The notes beneath the pieces were generated by a model. It made no database searches. It was given only the letters and a program-made list of their open reading frames with translations, and was not told the origin of the DNA. A stretch of DNA of 64,000 nucleotides from M3007 sp033764075 (GTDB lineage: Bacteria > Bacteroidota > Bacteroidia > Chitinophagales > Saprospiraceae). Location of the stretch: the NCBI GenBank assembly GCA_033764075.1, contig JANRJH010000014.1, positions 3,836-67,835 on the forward strand, given 5' to 3'. The position numbers were made by a program, and so were the translations under genes. Numbering within the stretch: position 1 is the stretch's first letter; every line of letters starts with the position of its first letter. Shown here in pieces: positions 26,000-34,573 of the stretch.

Positions 26000-27460
26000 A
26001 TGAGAAATTGGTTGTTGTTTTTTGTCGCCATCCTGTCGACCCCCCGGCTCTTCGCCATAGATGCTTCGGTGAACACCATAGTATACGCCACGCCGGAGAA
26101 AACCTATGTAGAGGTGTGCCTGGAAATTGCCGGGACAACCGTCCAGCATGTGCCGCTGGACAGCCTCTCCATGAGTGCTTCCGTGGAGGTATTGATGATT
26201 CTGCGGGTGGAGGGCACCGAAGATGCCTTTAGTGTGGAAAAATACCAGTTGAACGGCCCCCGCGTGGCGACGCCCAGCTCGCTCATCGACGTGCGTCGGT
26301 TTACCGTGCCGGTGGGTCGGTACAACCTGGAAATCAAGTTGCGGGACCTGAACAACGCCAACAACGTGCATTTCATGAACCGGGCATTCGAGGTGAGTAC
26401 AGGCTCAGGAATTTATCTTACCGACATTCAGCTGTTGCGCAATTTTTATCCGGAAGACGGCCAGACCACCTTCCACCGAAACGGTTTTTTCATGGAGCCG
26501 CTGCCCTCCCGCGTGTACGACCGGGGCGCCCCGCTCCTGATCTTTTATGCAGAGGTTTACCACTCCAATAAAAGCATTGCAGACCCCAATTTCCTGGTGC
26601 GCTATGTGGTGGAAGAGATGCTCGCCAACGGCCAAACCAAGCTCTGGGGCTCCGGAAACCAGCGAAAAGCGCCGTCGCCAATCGACGCCGTGCTGGTGCA
26701 AATGGACATCAGCAATATGAACAGCGGCAATTACCGCATCACCCTCGAACTGCGCAACAACGCCAATGAACTGATCGCTACCCGTCAACTGGTATTCCAG
26801 CGCAACAACCCGCTGCTGGCCATCGACGAGAACGCCATTACAGACAAAATGGTGGAAAAAGAGTTCGTTCAGCAATTGAGTCCCGAAGAACTCGAATACG
26901 CACTTCGGGCCGTTTCACCGCTTGTCCGGATGGGCGACGAACCGGCGCTGCTGCAATCCATCCTCGTGGATAAAGACCCCAAGGCGATGCGCCTTTTCCT
27001 GTTCAAATACTTCGTTCGCCTGGACGCCAACAACCCGCAAGGCGCCTACAACAAGTACATGGACGTGGCCAGGGCGGTCGACAACAAATTCCACAGCGGC
27101 TTTCGGTATGGCTTCGAAACGGATCGGGGGAGAACATTCCTGCGGTACGGCAAACCGGACGACGTGGTGCGTGAGGACAACGAGCCCAGCGCGCCGCCTT
27201 ATGAAATCTGGATCTATTACAATTTCCCGGTGACCAACCAGCGCAACGTCAAATTCCTGTTTTACAACCCCAGCCTGGCCGGCGACGACTTCATCGTCCT
27301 GCACTCCACCGCCCGCGGAGAGATCAACAACCCCCGCTGGGAGCGCGATCTGTACGCCCGCAACGCCGGTGAAGAGTATCAGGGCGACAATTACCACGAC
27401 GCCACCAAGATGAAGGACAATGTGTACCGCAATGCGAGGGCGTATTTTGAGGACTTCTAA
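26000..27460 (+). CDS. GWxTD domain-containing secreted protein
   Basis: A 486-aa protein with signal peptide MRNWLLFFVAILSTPRLFA. The C-terminal domain shows the GWxTD family signature in a variant form, GFETDRGRTFLRYGKPDDVV (the tryptophan is phenylalanine here), followed by PPYEIWIYYNFPVTNQRNVKF. The N-terminal 250 residues look like beta-rich repeats. GWxTD proteins are widespread in Bacteroidota, and their function is unknown. The start at 26000 is chosen over 25979 because a promoter box at 25974-25981 overlaps the latter and the signal peptide begins there. Confidence 0.85.
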   Translation: MRNWLLFFVAILSTPRLFAIDASVNTIVYATPEKTYVEVCLEIAGTTVQHVPLDSLSMSASVEVLMILRVEGTEDAFSVEKYQLNGPRVATPSSLIDVRRFTVPVGRYNLEIKLRDLNNANNVHFMNRAFEVSTGSGIYLTDIQLLRNFYPEDGQTTFHRNGFFMEPLPSRVYDRGAPLLIFYAEVYHSNKSIADPNFLVRYVVEEMLANGQTKLWGSGNQRKAPSPIDAVLVQMDISNMNSGNYRITLELRNNANELIATRQLVFQRNNPLLAIDENAITDKMVEKEFVQQLSPEELEYALRAVSPLVRMGDEPALLQSILVDKDPKAMRLFLFKYFVRLDANNPQGAYNKYMDVARAVDNKFHSGFRYGFETDRGRTFLRYGKPDDVVREDNEPSAPPYEIWIYYNFPVTNQRNVKFLFYNPSLAGDDFIVLHSTARGEINNPRWERDLYARNAGEEYQGDNYHDATKMKDNVYRNARAYFEDF

Positions 27461-27481
27461 CGCGTTGGAAGGGCTAATACG

Positions 27482-27922
27482 CTAGTTTCGGTCTTCCGCC
27501 GATTCGCTGCGCCGGTCCAGGTAGTCCTCCCAAATGGTTCGGTAATCGTAACTCAGGTAAATTTCGGTGTCAAAGGCGCCCCATGCGCTGTTTTCCAACG
27601 CCACATTAAGGAAACGAACGGAGCCGGCAGGAATTTGCAGGACAACCACGTGCCCCAGCCCCATGGCGATGTTCCAGGAAATTACGCGCGCATCTTCCGG
27701 GGGGAACACATCCCAAAAGCCTTGTTTTTCAAGGATACGCCGTATTTCCGGCAAGTTCTTGTCCTGCTGATGCTTTAGAATGACAGTCACCAACACGCTG
27801 TCGGATTCCTGCACGACAACCTCTGTGGCCGGACCGGGGCCGGGCTTTTGCGGCTCCTGGGCTTGCAAATAAAATGGCAACAACAGCGCCGCCCACAAAA
27901 TGCCTGATCGAAAATGGTTCAT
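27482..27922 (-). CDS. Small exported protein of unknown function
   Basis: A 146-aa protein with a signal peptide (SGILWAALLLPFYLQAQ) and a short soluble domain (VLVTVILKHQQDKNLPEI, LGHVVVLQIPAGSVRFLNV, TEIYLSYDYRTIWEDYLD). I recognise no family. It is convergent with the GWxTD gene, 21 bp between stops. A TAATTTTG box lies 23-30 bp before the start codon. A fold with alternating strands and helices seems likely, perhaps periplasmic; no function is proposed. Confidence 0.7.
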   Translation of the reverse strand: MNHFRSGILWAALLLPFYLQAQEPQKPGPGPATEVVVQESDSVLVTVILKHQQDKNLPEIRRILEKQGFWDVFPPEDARVISWNIAMGLGHVVVLQIPAGSVRFLNVALENSAWGAFDTEIYLSYDYRTIWEDYLDRRSESAEDRN

Positions 27923-27944
27923 GAATGATTGCGGTTTAGCAGGG

Positions 27945-27952
27945 CAAAATTA
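27945..27952 (-). promoter_or_regulatory. -7 promoter box TAATTTTG for the gene at 27922
   Basis: Minus strand, exact match to TAnnTTTG, predicted leader about 15 nt. No clear -33 element was found at the right distance. Confidence 0.45.
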
Positions 27953-28013
27953 ACCCGAATGCCGGTGCGTGTGCATTTGCCTTCCGGAAATTTGTAAATT
28001 TCCTACAGAAAAC

Positions 28014-28043
28014 TTGCAGATGCGAACGTAGGCCATATTTTTG
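28014..28043 (+). promoter_or_regulatory. Promoter for the POT transporter gene
   Basis: TTG (28014-28016), 19-nt spacer, TATTTTTG (28036-28043): a full match to the Bacteroidota -33/-7 pattern. Transcription would start near 28050, inside the first repeat array, so the roughly 245-nt leader consists mostly of heptamer arrays. Confidence 0.65.
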
Positions 28044-28085
28044 CGGCTATCGGCTATCGGCTATCGGTAGTCGGCTGTCGGTAGG
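28044..28085 (+). repeat. Heptamer array, left arm (CGGCTAT-type)
   Basis: Six 7-bp units (CGGCTAT three times, then CGGTAGT, CGGCTGT, CGGTAGG), directly after the -7 box. They are the inverse of the units in 28128-28281, so the two arrays can pair. Confidence 0.9.
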
Positions 28086-28127
28086 CCTTGCACTTGGTTC
28101 GCCGATGAACTGAAGGCAAGTTCTTCT

Positions 28128-28281
28128 GACAACCGACAACCGACTACCGATAGCCGACAACCGACAACCGACTACCGATAGCCGACAACCGATAGCCGAC
28201 TACCGATAGCCGACAACCGATAGCCGACAACCGATAGCCGACTACCGATAGCCGACTACCGACTACCGACTACCGACAGCC
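28128..28281 (+). repeat. Heptamer array of 22 units before the POT gene
   Basis: Twenty-two contiguous 7-bp units of four kinds: GACAACC, GACTACC, GATAGCC and one GACAGCC. The array ends 13 bp before the ATG at 28295. Mixed unit types argue against simple recent slippage and for older divergence or exchange between units. Confidence 0.95.
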
Positions 28282-28294
28282 TAAACCCAACCAC

Positions 28295-29929
28295 ATGCGC
28301 AACCACCCTACCGGCCTGCCCTTCCTTTTTTTCACCGAGATGTGGGAGCGTTTCGGCTACTACCTCATGATCGGAATCTTTTTCCTGTACCTCACCGACT
28401 CGAAGACGGGCGGATTTGGCATGGGCAGTGCGGATGCGGCCGACATCTACGGCACGTTCATCGCCCTGGTGTACGTCACCCCGTTCATCGGCGGTCTGCT
28501 GGCCGACCGCGTACTGGGCTACCGGCTCAGCATCATCATCGGCGGGGTGCTCATGGGGTTGGGGTATCTGATGCTGGCCATCCCGAACAATTACACGACC
28601 TTTTACCTGTCGCTGGCGCTCATGATTGTCGGCAACGGCTTTTTCAAGCCCAACATATCGGTGCTGCTGGGCAACCTCTATAACGAACCCCGGTACACTG
28701 CACTGAAAGACACCGGGTACAACATATTTTACATGGGCATCAACATTGGCGCCTTTGTATGCAACTTCATCGCCGCCTGGCTGCGCAACTCTTATGGATG
28801 GGGGTACGCTTTTGCCGCTGCCGGCATCGGAATGTTCATCGGGGTCGCCATTTTCCTGATCGGCATGCCGCACTACAAACATGCCGACGTGAAGCGCGAA
28901 CCCCAGCCCGGCGATTCCAGTGTGGGGCTCATGCTGGGCTCCGTACTGCTGCCGGCTATGGTGACCGGCATCGCTGCGTGGTTCATCCCGGGCAATGTAT
29001 TCGGTTCGGACTCCACCGATGCCTTCCTGTTCGGCTCGCTTCCGGTGGTCGGGTTTTTCCTGTGGATATTGTGGAAAGCCGGACCGGAGGATAAAAAGCC
29101 GATCCGCGCACTCCTGGCCATCTACGCCATCGTGATTGCTTTTTGGGCCGTTTTCAAGCAAAACGGTACCGCGCTGACCACCTGGGCGGAGTTTTACACC
29201 GACCGCTCGATACCCACCTGGTTCGAAGGGCCGGCACGGGCCGCCGGCATGGTACAGACGGTGAACACCACACCTGCCTTGTACCCGGTGTACGACGCCC
29301 AGTTCCGCAAACAGATGCAGGCCGACACGGCCGTAAAGGCCATTGGCTTGCATCCTTACTTCAAAAATGTGCCGCCAGCCGCCTATCCGCCCGAAGGACA
29401 AAACCTGAAGTTGGTTTCTACTGAGATATATCAGTCCATCAACCCCTTCTTCGTCATCGTTTTCACGCCGCTCGTGATCGCATTTTTCGCCTGGTTACGC
29501 AAACGCAAGCGGGAACCCAGCACACCTGCCAAAATCGGTTGGGGGTTGGTCGTTTCGGCATTGTCGTCGGTAGTCATGGTGTGGGCTTGCTTCGCCTGCC
29601 ACAACGGGACCGAAAAGGCTTCGTCGTGGTGGATGTTCGGCACCTACGGCGTGGTGACCATCGGCGAGTTGTTTCTGAGCCCGATGGGGCTGGCCATGGT
29701 GTCTAAAATCGCACCAAGGCACCTCACCGGACTGATGATGGGCGGATGGCAACTGGCCACCTCACTGGGCAACAAGCTTAGCGGTGTACTGGCCAAAATG
29801 TGGGACAGCTACGACGATAAATCGACGTTTTTCCTCGTGAATGCCGTCCTGCTGCTCCTCGCCGCCGGCGTTCTGTTCAGCCTGTTGAAATGGTTGAACG
29901 GAATATTCCGGGAAAAAGGCCTGCTTTGA
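28295..29929 (+). CDS. POT/PTR-family proton-dependent peptide transporter
   Basis: A 544-aa inner-membrane transporter that probably imports di- and tripeptides with protons. The ExxER motif is in TEMWERFGYYLMIGIFFLYL, followed by YGTFIALVYVTPFIGGLLAD, and the PTR2 signature region is FYMGINIGAFVCNFIAAWLR. FGTYGVVTIGELFLSPMGLAM-like sequence lies in the C-terminal half. About 14 membrane helices are expected, as in bacterial members. Its leader is made of inverted heptamer arrays that could fold into a long hairpin. The next gene, a 44-aa membrane peptide, begins 22 bp after the stop. Confidence 0.92.
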   Translation: MRNHPTGLPFLFFTEMWERFGYYLMIGIFFLYLTDSKTGGFGMGSADAADIYGTFIALVYVTPFIGGLLADRVLGYRLSIIIGGVLMGLGYLMLAIPNNYTTFYLSLALMIVGNGFFKPNISVLLGNLYNEPRYTALKDTGYNIFYMGINIGAFVCNFIAAWLRNSYGWGYAFAAAGIGMFIGVAIFLIGMPHYKHADVKREPQPGDSSVGLMLGSVLLPAMVTGIAAWFIPGNVFGSDSTDAFLFGSLPVVGFFLWILWKAGPEDKKPIRALLAIYAIVIAFWAVFKQNGTALTTWAEFYTDRSIPTWFEGPARAAGMVQTVNTTPALYPVYDAQFRKQMQADTAVKAIGLHPYFKNVPPAAYPPEGQNLKLVSTEIYQSINPFFVIVFTPLVIAFFAWLRKRKREPSTPAKIGWGLVVSALSSVVMVWACFACHNGTEKASSWWMFGTYGVVTIGELFLSPMGLAMVSKIAPRHLTGLMMGGWQLATSLGNKLSGVLAKMWDSYDDKSTFFLVNAVLLLLAAGVLFSLLKWLNGIFREKGLL

Positions 29930-29951
29930 GAACTTTAAACCTGAATTGATT

Positions 29952-30086
29952 ATGGCTACGAGAAGAAAAATTGCACGCAAACAAAAATTCGCTGAAGAAG
30001 ACGCCAGGGACGGCAGGATGTTCCTCATCGTCCTGGGTATCGTCACGGTAGTCCTGGTGGTGCTGCTGTACGTCCTCTTTGTATAA
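29952..30086 (+). CDS. 44-aa membrane peptide after the POT gene
   Basis: A short frame with a basic/acidic first half (MATRRKIARKQKFAEEDARD) and one helix (MFLIVLGIVTVVLVVLLYVL). It starts 22 bp after the transporter stop on the same strand and ends 4 bp before the stop of the convergent lolA gene. I know no family name. A small partner of the transporter is possible but unproven. Confidence 0.6.
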   Translation: MATRRKIARKQKFAEEDARDGRMFLIVLGIVTVVLVVLLYVLFV

Positions 30087-30090
30087 CAGC

Positions 30091-30765
30091 CTACATGCGC
30101 AGGTCCTCCACCCGCACACCCGGGTATTGCTTGGGATCCAGGGAAAAGTAACCGCTGGGGAAGGTCTTGTTGGGTGTGAAACTGGCGATGGCAAACGTAT
30201 AATTTGAGCCGTCTTTGGCAAACGCCTTGATGGACTCAACAGTCAGTGCTTTTTCGTCGATCGCGATCCGGAGTTTTGAGTACTCCGAGCGCCGGTCCAC
30301 CGGTTTGAACTCGATAAACACCAGCGATTTGCCGCCCTCCACCCCGCGATCGGTGATGGCGTACAAAAAGTCGCCCTTTTCATAACGGCCCAGCAATTGC
30401 TGGGGCGTCAGAAAAGCGTTGTCTTCGCCTGAGTCGGCGTCATTGATCTGGATTTCCTTGTTTTTCTTCAGGTAAACCCAGGTGGTGGTGGCGTTGCTGA
30501 CAATGAGCTGGTCGGTCATGTCCAGCCGGAATTGCTTGCCGGCTTGCGCGATCGTGCCTTTTTGCACCTCCTTGGGGGTCTCCGGCACCTGAATGGTCAG
30601 GGTGAACGCGGCTTCCATGGACTTGTAGGCGTTGTACTTGTTTTTGACCTTGTCCAGAATCTTTTTCGCCTCGGGATCCGATTTTTCAACGGGCGCCGGC
30701 GACTGGGCCGACAATGGAGCGAAAGAGCCGGCGATCAGGGCAAACAAGAGGGTTATTCGGTGCAT
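30091..30765 (-). CDS. lolA: Outer-membrane lipoprotein carrier LolA
   Basis: A 224-aa periplasmic protein. The signal peptide (ITLLFALIAGSFAPLSAQ) fixes the start at 30765; an in-frame start at 30903 would add 46 residues before it. The mature part has KKILDKVKNKYNAYKSMEAA, FRLDMTDQLIVSNATTTWVY and ITDRGVEGGKSLVFIEFKPV, which fit the LolA family of Bacteroidota. LolA shuttles lipoproteins from the LolCDE complex to the outer membrane. It is divergent from RNase R. Confidence 0.85.
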   Translation of the reverse strand: MHRITLLFALIAGSFAPLSAQSPAPVEKSDPEAKKILDKVKNKYNAYKSMEAAFTLTIQVPETPKEVQKGTIAQAGKQFRLDMTDQLIVSNATTTWVYLKKNKEIQINDADSGEDNAFLTPQQLLGRYEKGDFLYAITDRGVEGGKSLVFIEFKPVDRRSEYSKLRIAIDEKALTVESIKAFAKDGSNYTFAIASFTPNKTFPSGYFSLDPKQYPGVRVEDLRM

Positions 30766-30911
30766 TTTGTCGTTTTTTCCACTGTAACGCACAATTCCGC
30801 CTTGGGTTGTGGGGGCAATGGTTAAAGATTCGCAAATGGTTTTGCCGGCCCCCGGGGTTGAGTCCGGAAGGAAGCGGCGCCGGTATTCCGGGAACCGGAA
30901 CAAGAAAGCGG

Positions 30912-30942
30912 TTGTTTAATCCCCGGATGATGCCTATACTTG
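30912..30942 (+). promoter_or_regulatory. Promoter for rnr
   Basis: TTG at 30912-30914, 20-nt spacer, TATACTTG at 30935-30942 (7 of 8 positions of TAnnTTTG). Predicted leader about 45 nt. Confidence 0.5.
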
Positions 30943-30992
30943 TGGATTGAAACAACTTTTTCCGGGAGAATAGCCCTTCCCACCTGTTTTTT

Positions 30993-33302
30993 ATGTCAAA
31001 AAAAAATCGTATCCCCAAACAGCGCAAGCTGACCGCCGGCAACCTGCAGATTGAAATCCTGAAATACCTGTTGTCCAACCCGCGCAAACGGCTCACGGTC
31101 GGGCAACTGATCGAATCGCTCCGGGTAGACAACAACAAGGATTCGGTGAGCCATGCGGTGAACCGGCTGCTCGAAGCCGGTTCGCTGGCGGTCTTTCCGG
31201 GCGATAAATACGGCGTTGCGCTGGCCCGCCTCACCGGCCCCGAAGTGGAAATGGAGTCGGAAGCCCCGGCGGCGCGCCCGGCCCGAACCCCTGTGGCCCG
31301 GCGCCAGGAACCCACGGACGAACGCCCGCACCGCATCAAGCGAGCGGTCGATAAGTTCATCACCGGCTGGGTGGACATGACGCGCACCGGCGCCGCCTAC
31401 GTGGTTACCGACGACATGGACAGCGACATCTACGTGGCGCCCAAATACGTGAACAGCGCCATGCACGGCGACACCGTGCGCGTGCTGCTGTTCCCCGTGC
31501 AACCCCGCCGCCGACAGGTGCACGGCCGCAAACCGGAAGGCGAGATCGTGGAGGTGCTCAAGCGAAACAACGAGCATTTCCTGGGTCGGCTCAGCATCGG
31601 ACGCAAGTATGCCCTCTGCGTTGTCGACAGCCAATACGTGCACACCGATGTGTACATCCCGCTGGACGCCATTGGCGACGCCCGCGACGGCGATTCCGTG
31701 GTGGTGCACATTACCGACTGGCAGGAGGGCAAGGGGCGCATCCCCATCGGAAAGGTCACCCAGGCCCTCGGCCGGGTCGGGGGCAGCGATTTTGAGATGA
31801 AAAAAATCCTCATCAACGCCGGCTTCGAGCTCCAGGCCTCCGATGAAGCCCTCGCCGAGGCCGCAGCCATACCCGAAGGGGTACCCGCACAGGAGGTTGA
31901 ACGACGGCGCGACTTCCGCGACGTGCTCACCTTTACCATCGACCCCGAGGATGCGCGCGACTTCGACGACGCCCTCAGCATCCGAAAGCTGGACAACGGC
32001 AACATCGAAGTGGGCATACACATCGCCGACGTCGCCTACTACCTCAAACCGGGCAGCCACATGGACCAGGAGGCGTTCAAACGCAGCACTTCGGTATACC
32101 TCGTGGATCGCGTATGCCCCATGCTGCCCGAAAAGCTGTCCAATAATCTTTGCTCCCTGGTGCCCGAACAGGAACGCCTGACCTTTTCGGTTGTGGTGGA
32201 ATTCGACGACAAGGACAACATCGTCAAACGCTGGTTCGGTCGAACGGTCATTTTTTCCGATAAGCGCTTTGCCTACGAAGAAGCACAAACGGTGATTGAA
32301 AATAACCCCGCCGAACATCTGGTCGGCCATCCACTGCTCGAGCAGCTGCGCTGGGGCCTGCTGGAGCTCAACCGCCTGTCCAAAAAAATGCGCAAGGCGC
32401 GCGAAAAAAACGGCGCCATCAGCTTCGAGTCCGAGGAGGTGCGCTTCCGGCTGGCGCCCGACGGCACGCCGATCGAGGCCTACGTCAAGGAGCGCAAAGA
32501 CGCACACCTGCTCATCGAGGATTTTATGCTGCTGGCCAACAAGGAAGTGGCCTTTTACATCGACCAGATGGGGCAGGCGCAGCAGGAGGTGCCCTTTGTG
32601 TACCGGGTGCACGACCTGCCCGACCAGGAAAAAGTGGCCGACTTTTCGCGCTTCGCTTTCGAGCTGGGCTATCCGATGAAGGTAGATACCCCCAAACAGA
32701 TCGCCACTTCGTTCAACACCCTGCTCAAGGCCGCCCAAAAGGATGAACGCCTCAAGCCACTCATGCCCCTCGCCATCCGCACCATGGCCAAAGCCGTGTA
32801 TTCCACCAACAACATCGGCCACTACGGACTCGGCTTCAGCCATTATGCGCACTTTACCTCGCCCATCCGCCGCTACTCCGACGTGCTGGCCCACCGCATC
32901 CTGGAGCGCAACCTCGACGGGCGCACCTGGCGGGCCGACAAGGAAAAGCTCGAAGAACAGTGTAAGCACATCTCCAGCCAGGAACGCAAAGCCGCCGACG
33001 CCGAACGCGAGTCCATCCGCTACAAACAGGCCGAATACCTCAGCAGCCGCGTCGGACAAGTGTTCACCGGCGTCGTGAACGGGTTCATCGACCGCGGATT
33101 CTTCGTCGAACTGGCCGACACCAAAGCCGAAGGGCTGGTGGACTTCAAATACCTCGACGATACCTATGTGCTGGACCCCGGCAACCTGCGCGCCCGCGGA
33201 CGCCGATACGGCAAAATAATCCAGATCGGCGACCGGGTAGCCGTGCGCATCGCCGCCGTAGACCTGCAAAAGAGACAGGTGGACATGGAATGGACAGAGT
33301 GA
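30993..33302 (+). CDS. rnr: Ribonuclease R
   Basis: A 769-aa 3'-5' exoribonuclease of the RNB family. Order: basic N-terminus with a winged-helix-like segment (NLQIEILKYLLSNPRKRL), cold-shock domains (FITGWVDMTRTGAAYVVTDD; NNEHFLGRLSIGRKYALCVV), the RNB domain with the metal-binding aspartates in IDPEDARDFDDALSIRKL, and VGIHIADVAYYLKPGSHMD. Later come GFSHYAHFTSPIRRYSDVLAHR and a C-terminal S1 domain (GQVFTGVVNGFIDRGFFVEL). It degrades structured RNA and takes part in rRNA and tmRNA quality control. Its stop overlaps the first unit of the repeat region at 33301. Confidence 0.95.
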   Translation: MSKKNRIPKQRKLTAGNLQIEILKYLLSNPRKRLTVGQLIESLRVDNNKDSVSHAVNRLLEAGSLAVFPGDKYGVALARLTGPEVEMESEAPAARPARTPVARRQEPTDERPHRIKRAVDKFITGWVDMTRTGAAYVVTDDMDSDIYVAPKYVNSAMHGDTVRVLLFPVQPRRRQVHGRKPEGEIVEVLKRNNEHFLGRLSIGRKYALCVVDSQYVHTDVYIPLDAIGDARDGDSVVVHITDWQEGKGRIPIGKVTQALGRVGGSDFEMKKILINAGFELQASDEALAEAAAIPEGVPAQEVERRRDFRDVLTFTIDPEDARDFDDALSIRKLDNGNIEVGIHIADVAYYLKPGSHMDQEAFKRSTSVYLVDRVCPMLPEKLSNNLCSLVPEQERLTFSVVVEFDDKDNIVKRWFGRTVIFSDKRFAYEEAQTVIENNPAEHLVGHPLLEQLRWGLLELNRLSKKMRKAREKNGAISFESEEVRFRLAPDGTPIEAYVKERKDAHLLIEDFMLLANKEVAFYIDQMGQAQQEVPFVYRVHDLPDQEKVADFSRFAFELGYPMKVDTPKQIATSFNTLLKAAQKDERLKPLMPLAIRTMAKAVYSTNNIGHYGLGFSHYAHFTSPIRRYSDVLAHRILERNLDGRTWRADKEKLEEQCKHISSQERKAADAERESIRYKQAEYLSSRVGQVFTGVVNGFIDRGFFVELADTKAEGLVDFKYLDDTYVLDPGNLRARGRRYGKIIQIGDRVAVRIAAVDLQKRQVDMEWTE

Positions 33303-33478
33303 TCGAATGCGGAATGTACCGAATGCGGAATGCGGAATTCGGAATGCGGAATAACATCCCGCTTGGCATCCGGAGGCAGCAAAATGAAAGACCGCGTGAT
33401 CGAATGCGGAATGCGGAATGCGGAATGCGGAATAACATCACGCTTGGCATCCGGAATCAGCAAAATGAAAGACCGCGT
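33301..33478 (+). repeat. Tandemly duplicated module with internal GGAATGC arrays
   Basis: Two copies of one module (33301-33397, 97 bp; 33398-33478, 81 bp). Each starts GATCGAATGCGGAATG, holds a short run of GGAATGC-type heptamers of different length, then a shared tail from AATAACATC to GACCGCGT. The copies differ mainly in heptamer number and a few bases. Confidence 0.9.
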
Positions 33479-33516
33479 AGCGGTCAAACATGAATAACCC
33501 CGGGTGAAACCGGGGC
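33471..33516 (+). repeat. REP-like pair of hairpins
   Basis: GACCGC-GTA-GCGGTC (33471-33485) is followed 12 bp later by CCCCGG-GTGAAA-CCGGGG (33498-33515). Two adjacent GC-rich hairpins without a T-run resemble REP/BIME elements mobilised by RAYT-type transposases. No transposase gene is in the window. Confidence 0.55.
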
Positions 33517-33610
33517 TAGGGGCGAGAGGCGCGGGGCGAGAGATGAAAACGGCAAAGGCAAATCCGAAACATCATGGCCTTCTGGTTACCCTCGAACACC
33601 AAGAGCACCC

Positions 33611-33644
33611 TTATTCCGCATTCCGCATTCCGAATTCCGAATTC
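33611..33644 (-). repeat. Inverted GGAATGC-type array
   Basis: The run reads ATTCCGC/ATTCCGA on the plus strand, the inverse of the array in 33402-33435. The two could pair across about 175 bp that contain the REP-like hairpins. Confidence 0.8.
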
Positions 33645-33691
33645 GCAAGGGGCAGCATTTCCACCCTCCGCTGTATCTTCCAAAAAGTACG

Positions 33692-33699
33692 TACATTTG
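33692..33699 (+). promoter_or_regulatory. -7 promoter box TACATTTG
   Basis: Exact TAnnTTTG match, 93 bp before the start at 33792. A transcript from here would carry the heptamer array 33733-33783 in its leader. Confidence 0.5.
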
Positions 33700-33732
33700 C
33701 AAACAAAACCACCACATTCCCTTTTCCGTATT

Positions 33733-33783
33733 CGACACTCGACACTCGACACTCGACACTCGACACTCGACACTCGACACTCG
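33733..33783 (+). repeat. Heptamer array, seven CGACACT units
   Basis: Seven perfect CGACACT units, ending 8 bp before the ATG at 33792. Same family and same sense-strand orientation as the arrays before 8878 and 56797. Confidence 0.95.
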
Positions 33784-33791
33784 TCCCTGCT

Positions 33792-34556
33792 ATGAAAAAA
33801 CACCGTTCATTTCTCCTGTTGATCGTTTTCCTGACGATGTGCGCCGTTGCGCAAGCCCAAACCGCCGGCGCCATTTACGTTGAGTACGGGTATCCGGAAA
33901 TTTCAAAAGCCGATCAGGCCATGATGACCATGTACGGTTACACCAAATACCGGGTGTACGCCGACGACCAATTCCTCAGCGTGGAGAACCTGCAGGACTT
34001 GCCTGCCGACATGGCTGCCCAGGTGGGTGCAGGGCTCCAGACCAGCTTCACCAAAGACCGCAAGACCAACGAAGTGTTCCTGTGCATGACCGTCGGCGAC
34101 GACCGCATCCGGAAAAAAGCCGATCAGGAAGAACGGGCACAGTTCGACGTCATGACCCGCATGTTCGCCTCCACCGACGGCAACGTGCTCATCATGACCA
34201 ACCAGCGCAAAGAGATCAATGGCTACAACTGCCACCAATACCTCATCCTGCGCGAAGAAACGGCCGATACCCTCACCGTGTACCTCACCCCGGCGATCAA
34301 CCCCGGACCCTCGGTCAAGGACTTCCCCATGAGCCTCGCCACCAACGGGGAATTTTACGGCGTTATCCTGGGCCGGGACGACAAGGCGTGGGACGGCTCC
34401 ATCCTCGCGTTTCGCGCCCTTCGGGTGGAGTTGAACAAACCCAAAAACATGGGCGCCGAACTGGCTTCCTACCGCACCGTCACCGAAGAAGAAGGAAACG
34501 CCATCATCAAAGCCTGGATGACCAAACAAATGGGCGGGGCGAACGAGAAAAAATAG
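33792..34556 (+). CDS. Exported protein of unknown function
   Basis: A 254-aa protein with signal peptide HRSFLLLIVFLTMCAVAQAQ. The mature part has GAIYVEYGYPEISKADQAMM, VLIMTNQRKEINGYNCHQYL and FYGVILGRDDKAWDGSILAF, an arrangement like GLPGLI/DUF4412-type periplasmic proteins (the NGYxCxxY element is shared), but the match is weak. The reading frame stays open far upstream through the repeat array to 33504. I place the start at 33792 because the signal peptide begins there. Probably periplasmic; function unknown. Confidence 0.75.
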   Translation: MKKHRSFLLLIVFLTMCAVAQAQTAGAIYVEYGYPEISKADQAMMTMYGYTKYRVYADDQFLSVENLQDLPADMAAQVGAGLQTSFTKDRKTNEVFLCMTVGDDRIRKKADQEERAQFDVMTRMFASTDGNVLIMTNQRKEINGYNCHQYLILREETADTLTVYLTPAINPGPSVKDFPMSLATNGEFYGVILGRDDKAWDGSILAFRALRVELNKPKNMGAELASYRTVTEEEGNAIIKAWMTKQMGGANEKK

Positions 34557-34573
34557 CCGGGTGCAGTAGTGTC

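Noticed and set aside
28128..28281. CRISPR array
   Set aside because: The units are 7 bp without spacers, and no cas gene is present. The other tandem arrays are excluded for the same reason.
30996..33269. Long antisense frame (757 codons) opposite RNase R
   Set aside because: The plus frame has a full set of RNB and S1 motifs. High third-position GC on one strand leaves the matching antisense frame free of stops.
33504..33791. Upstream extension of the exported protein through the heptamer array
   Set aside because: The frame is open only because the array has no stops in any forward frame. The signal peptide begins at 33792, and a promoter box lies at 33692-33699, inside the extension.
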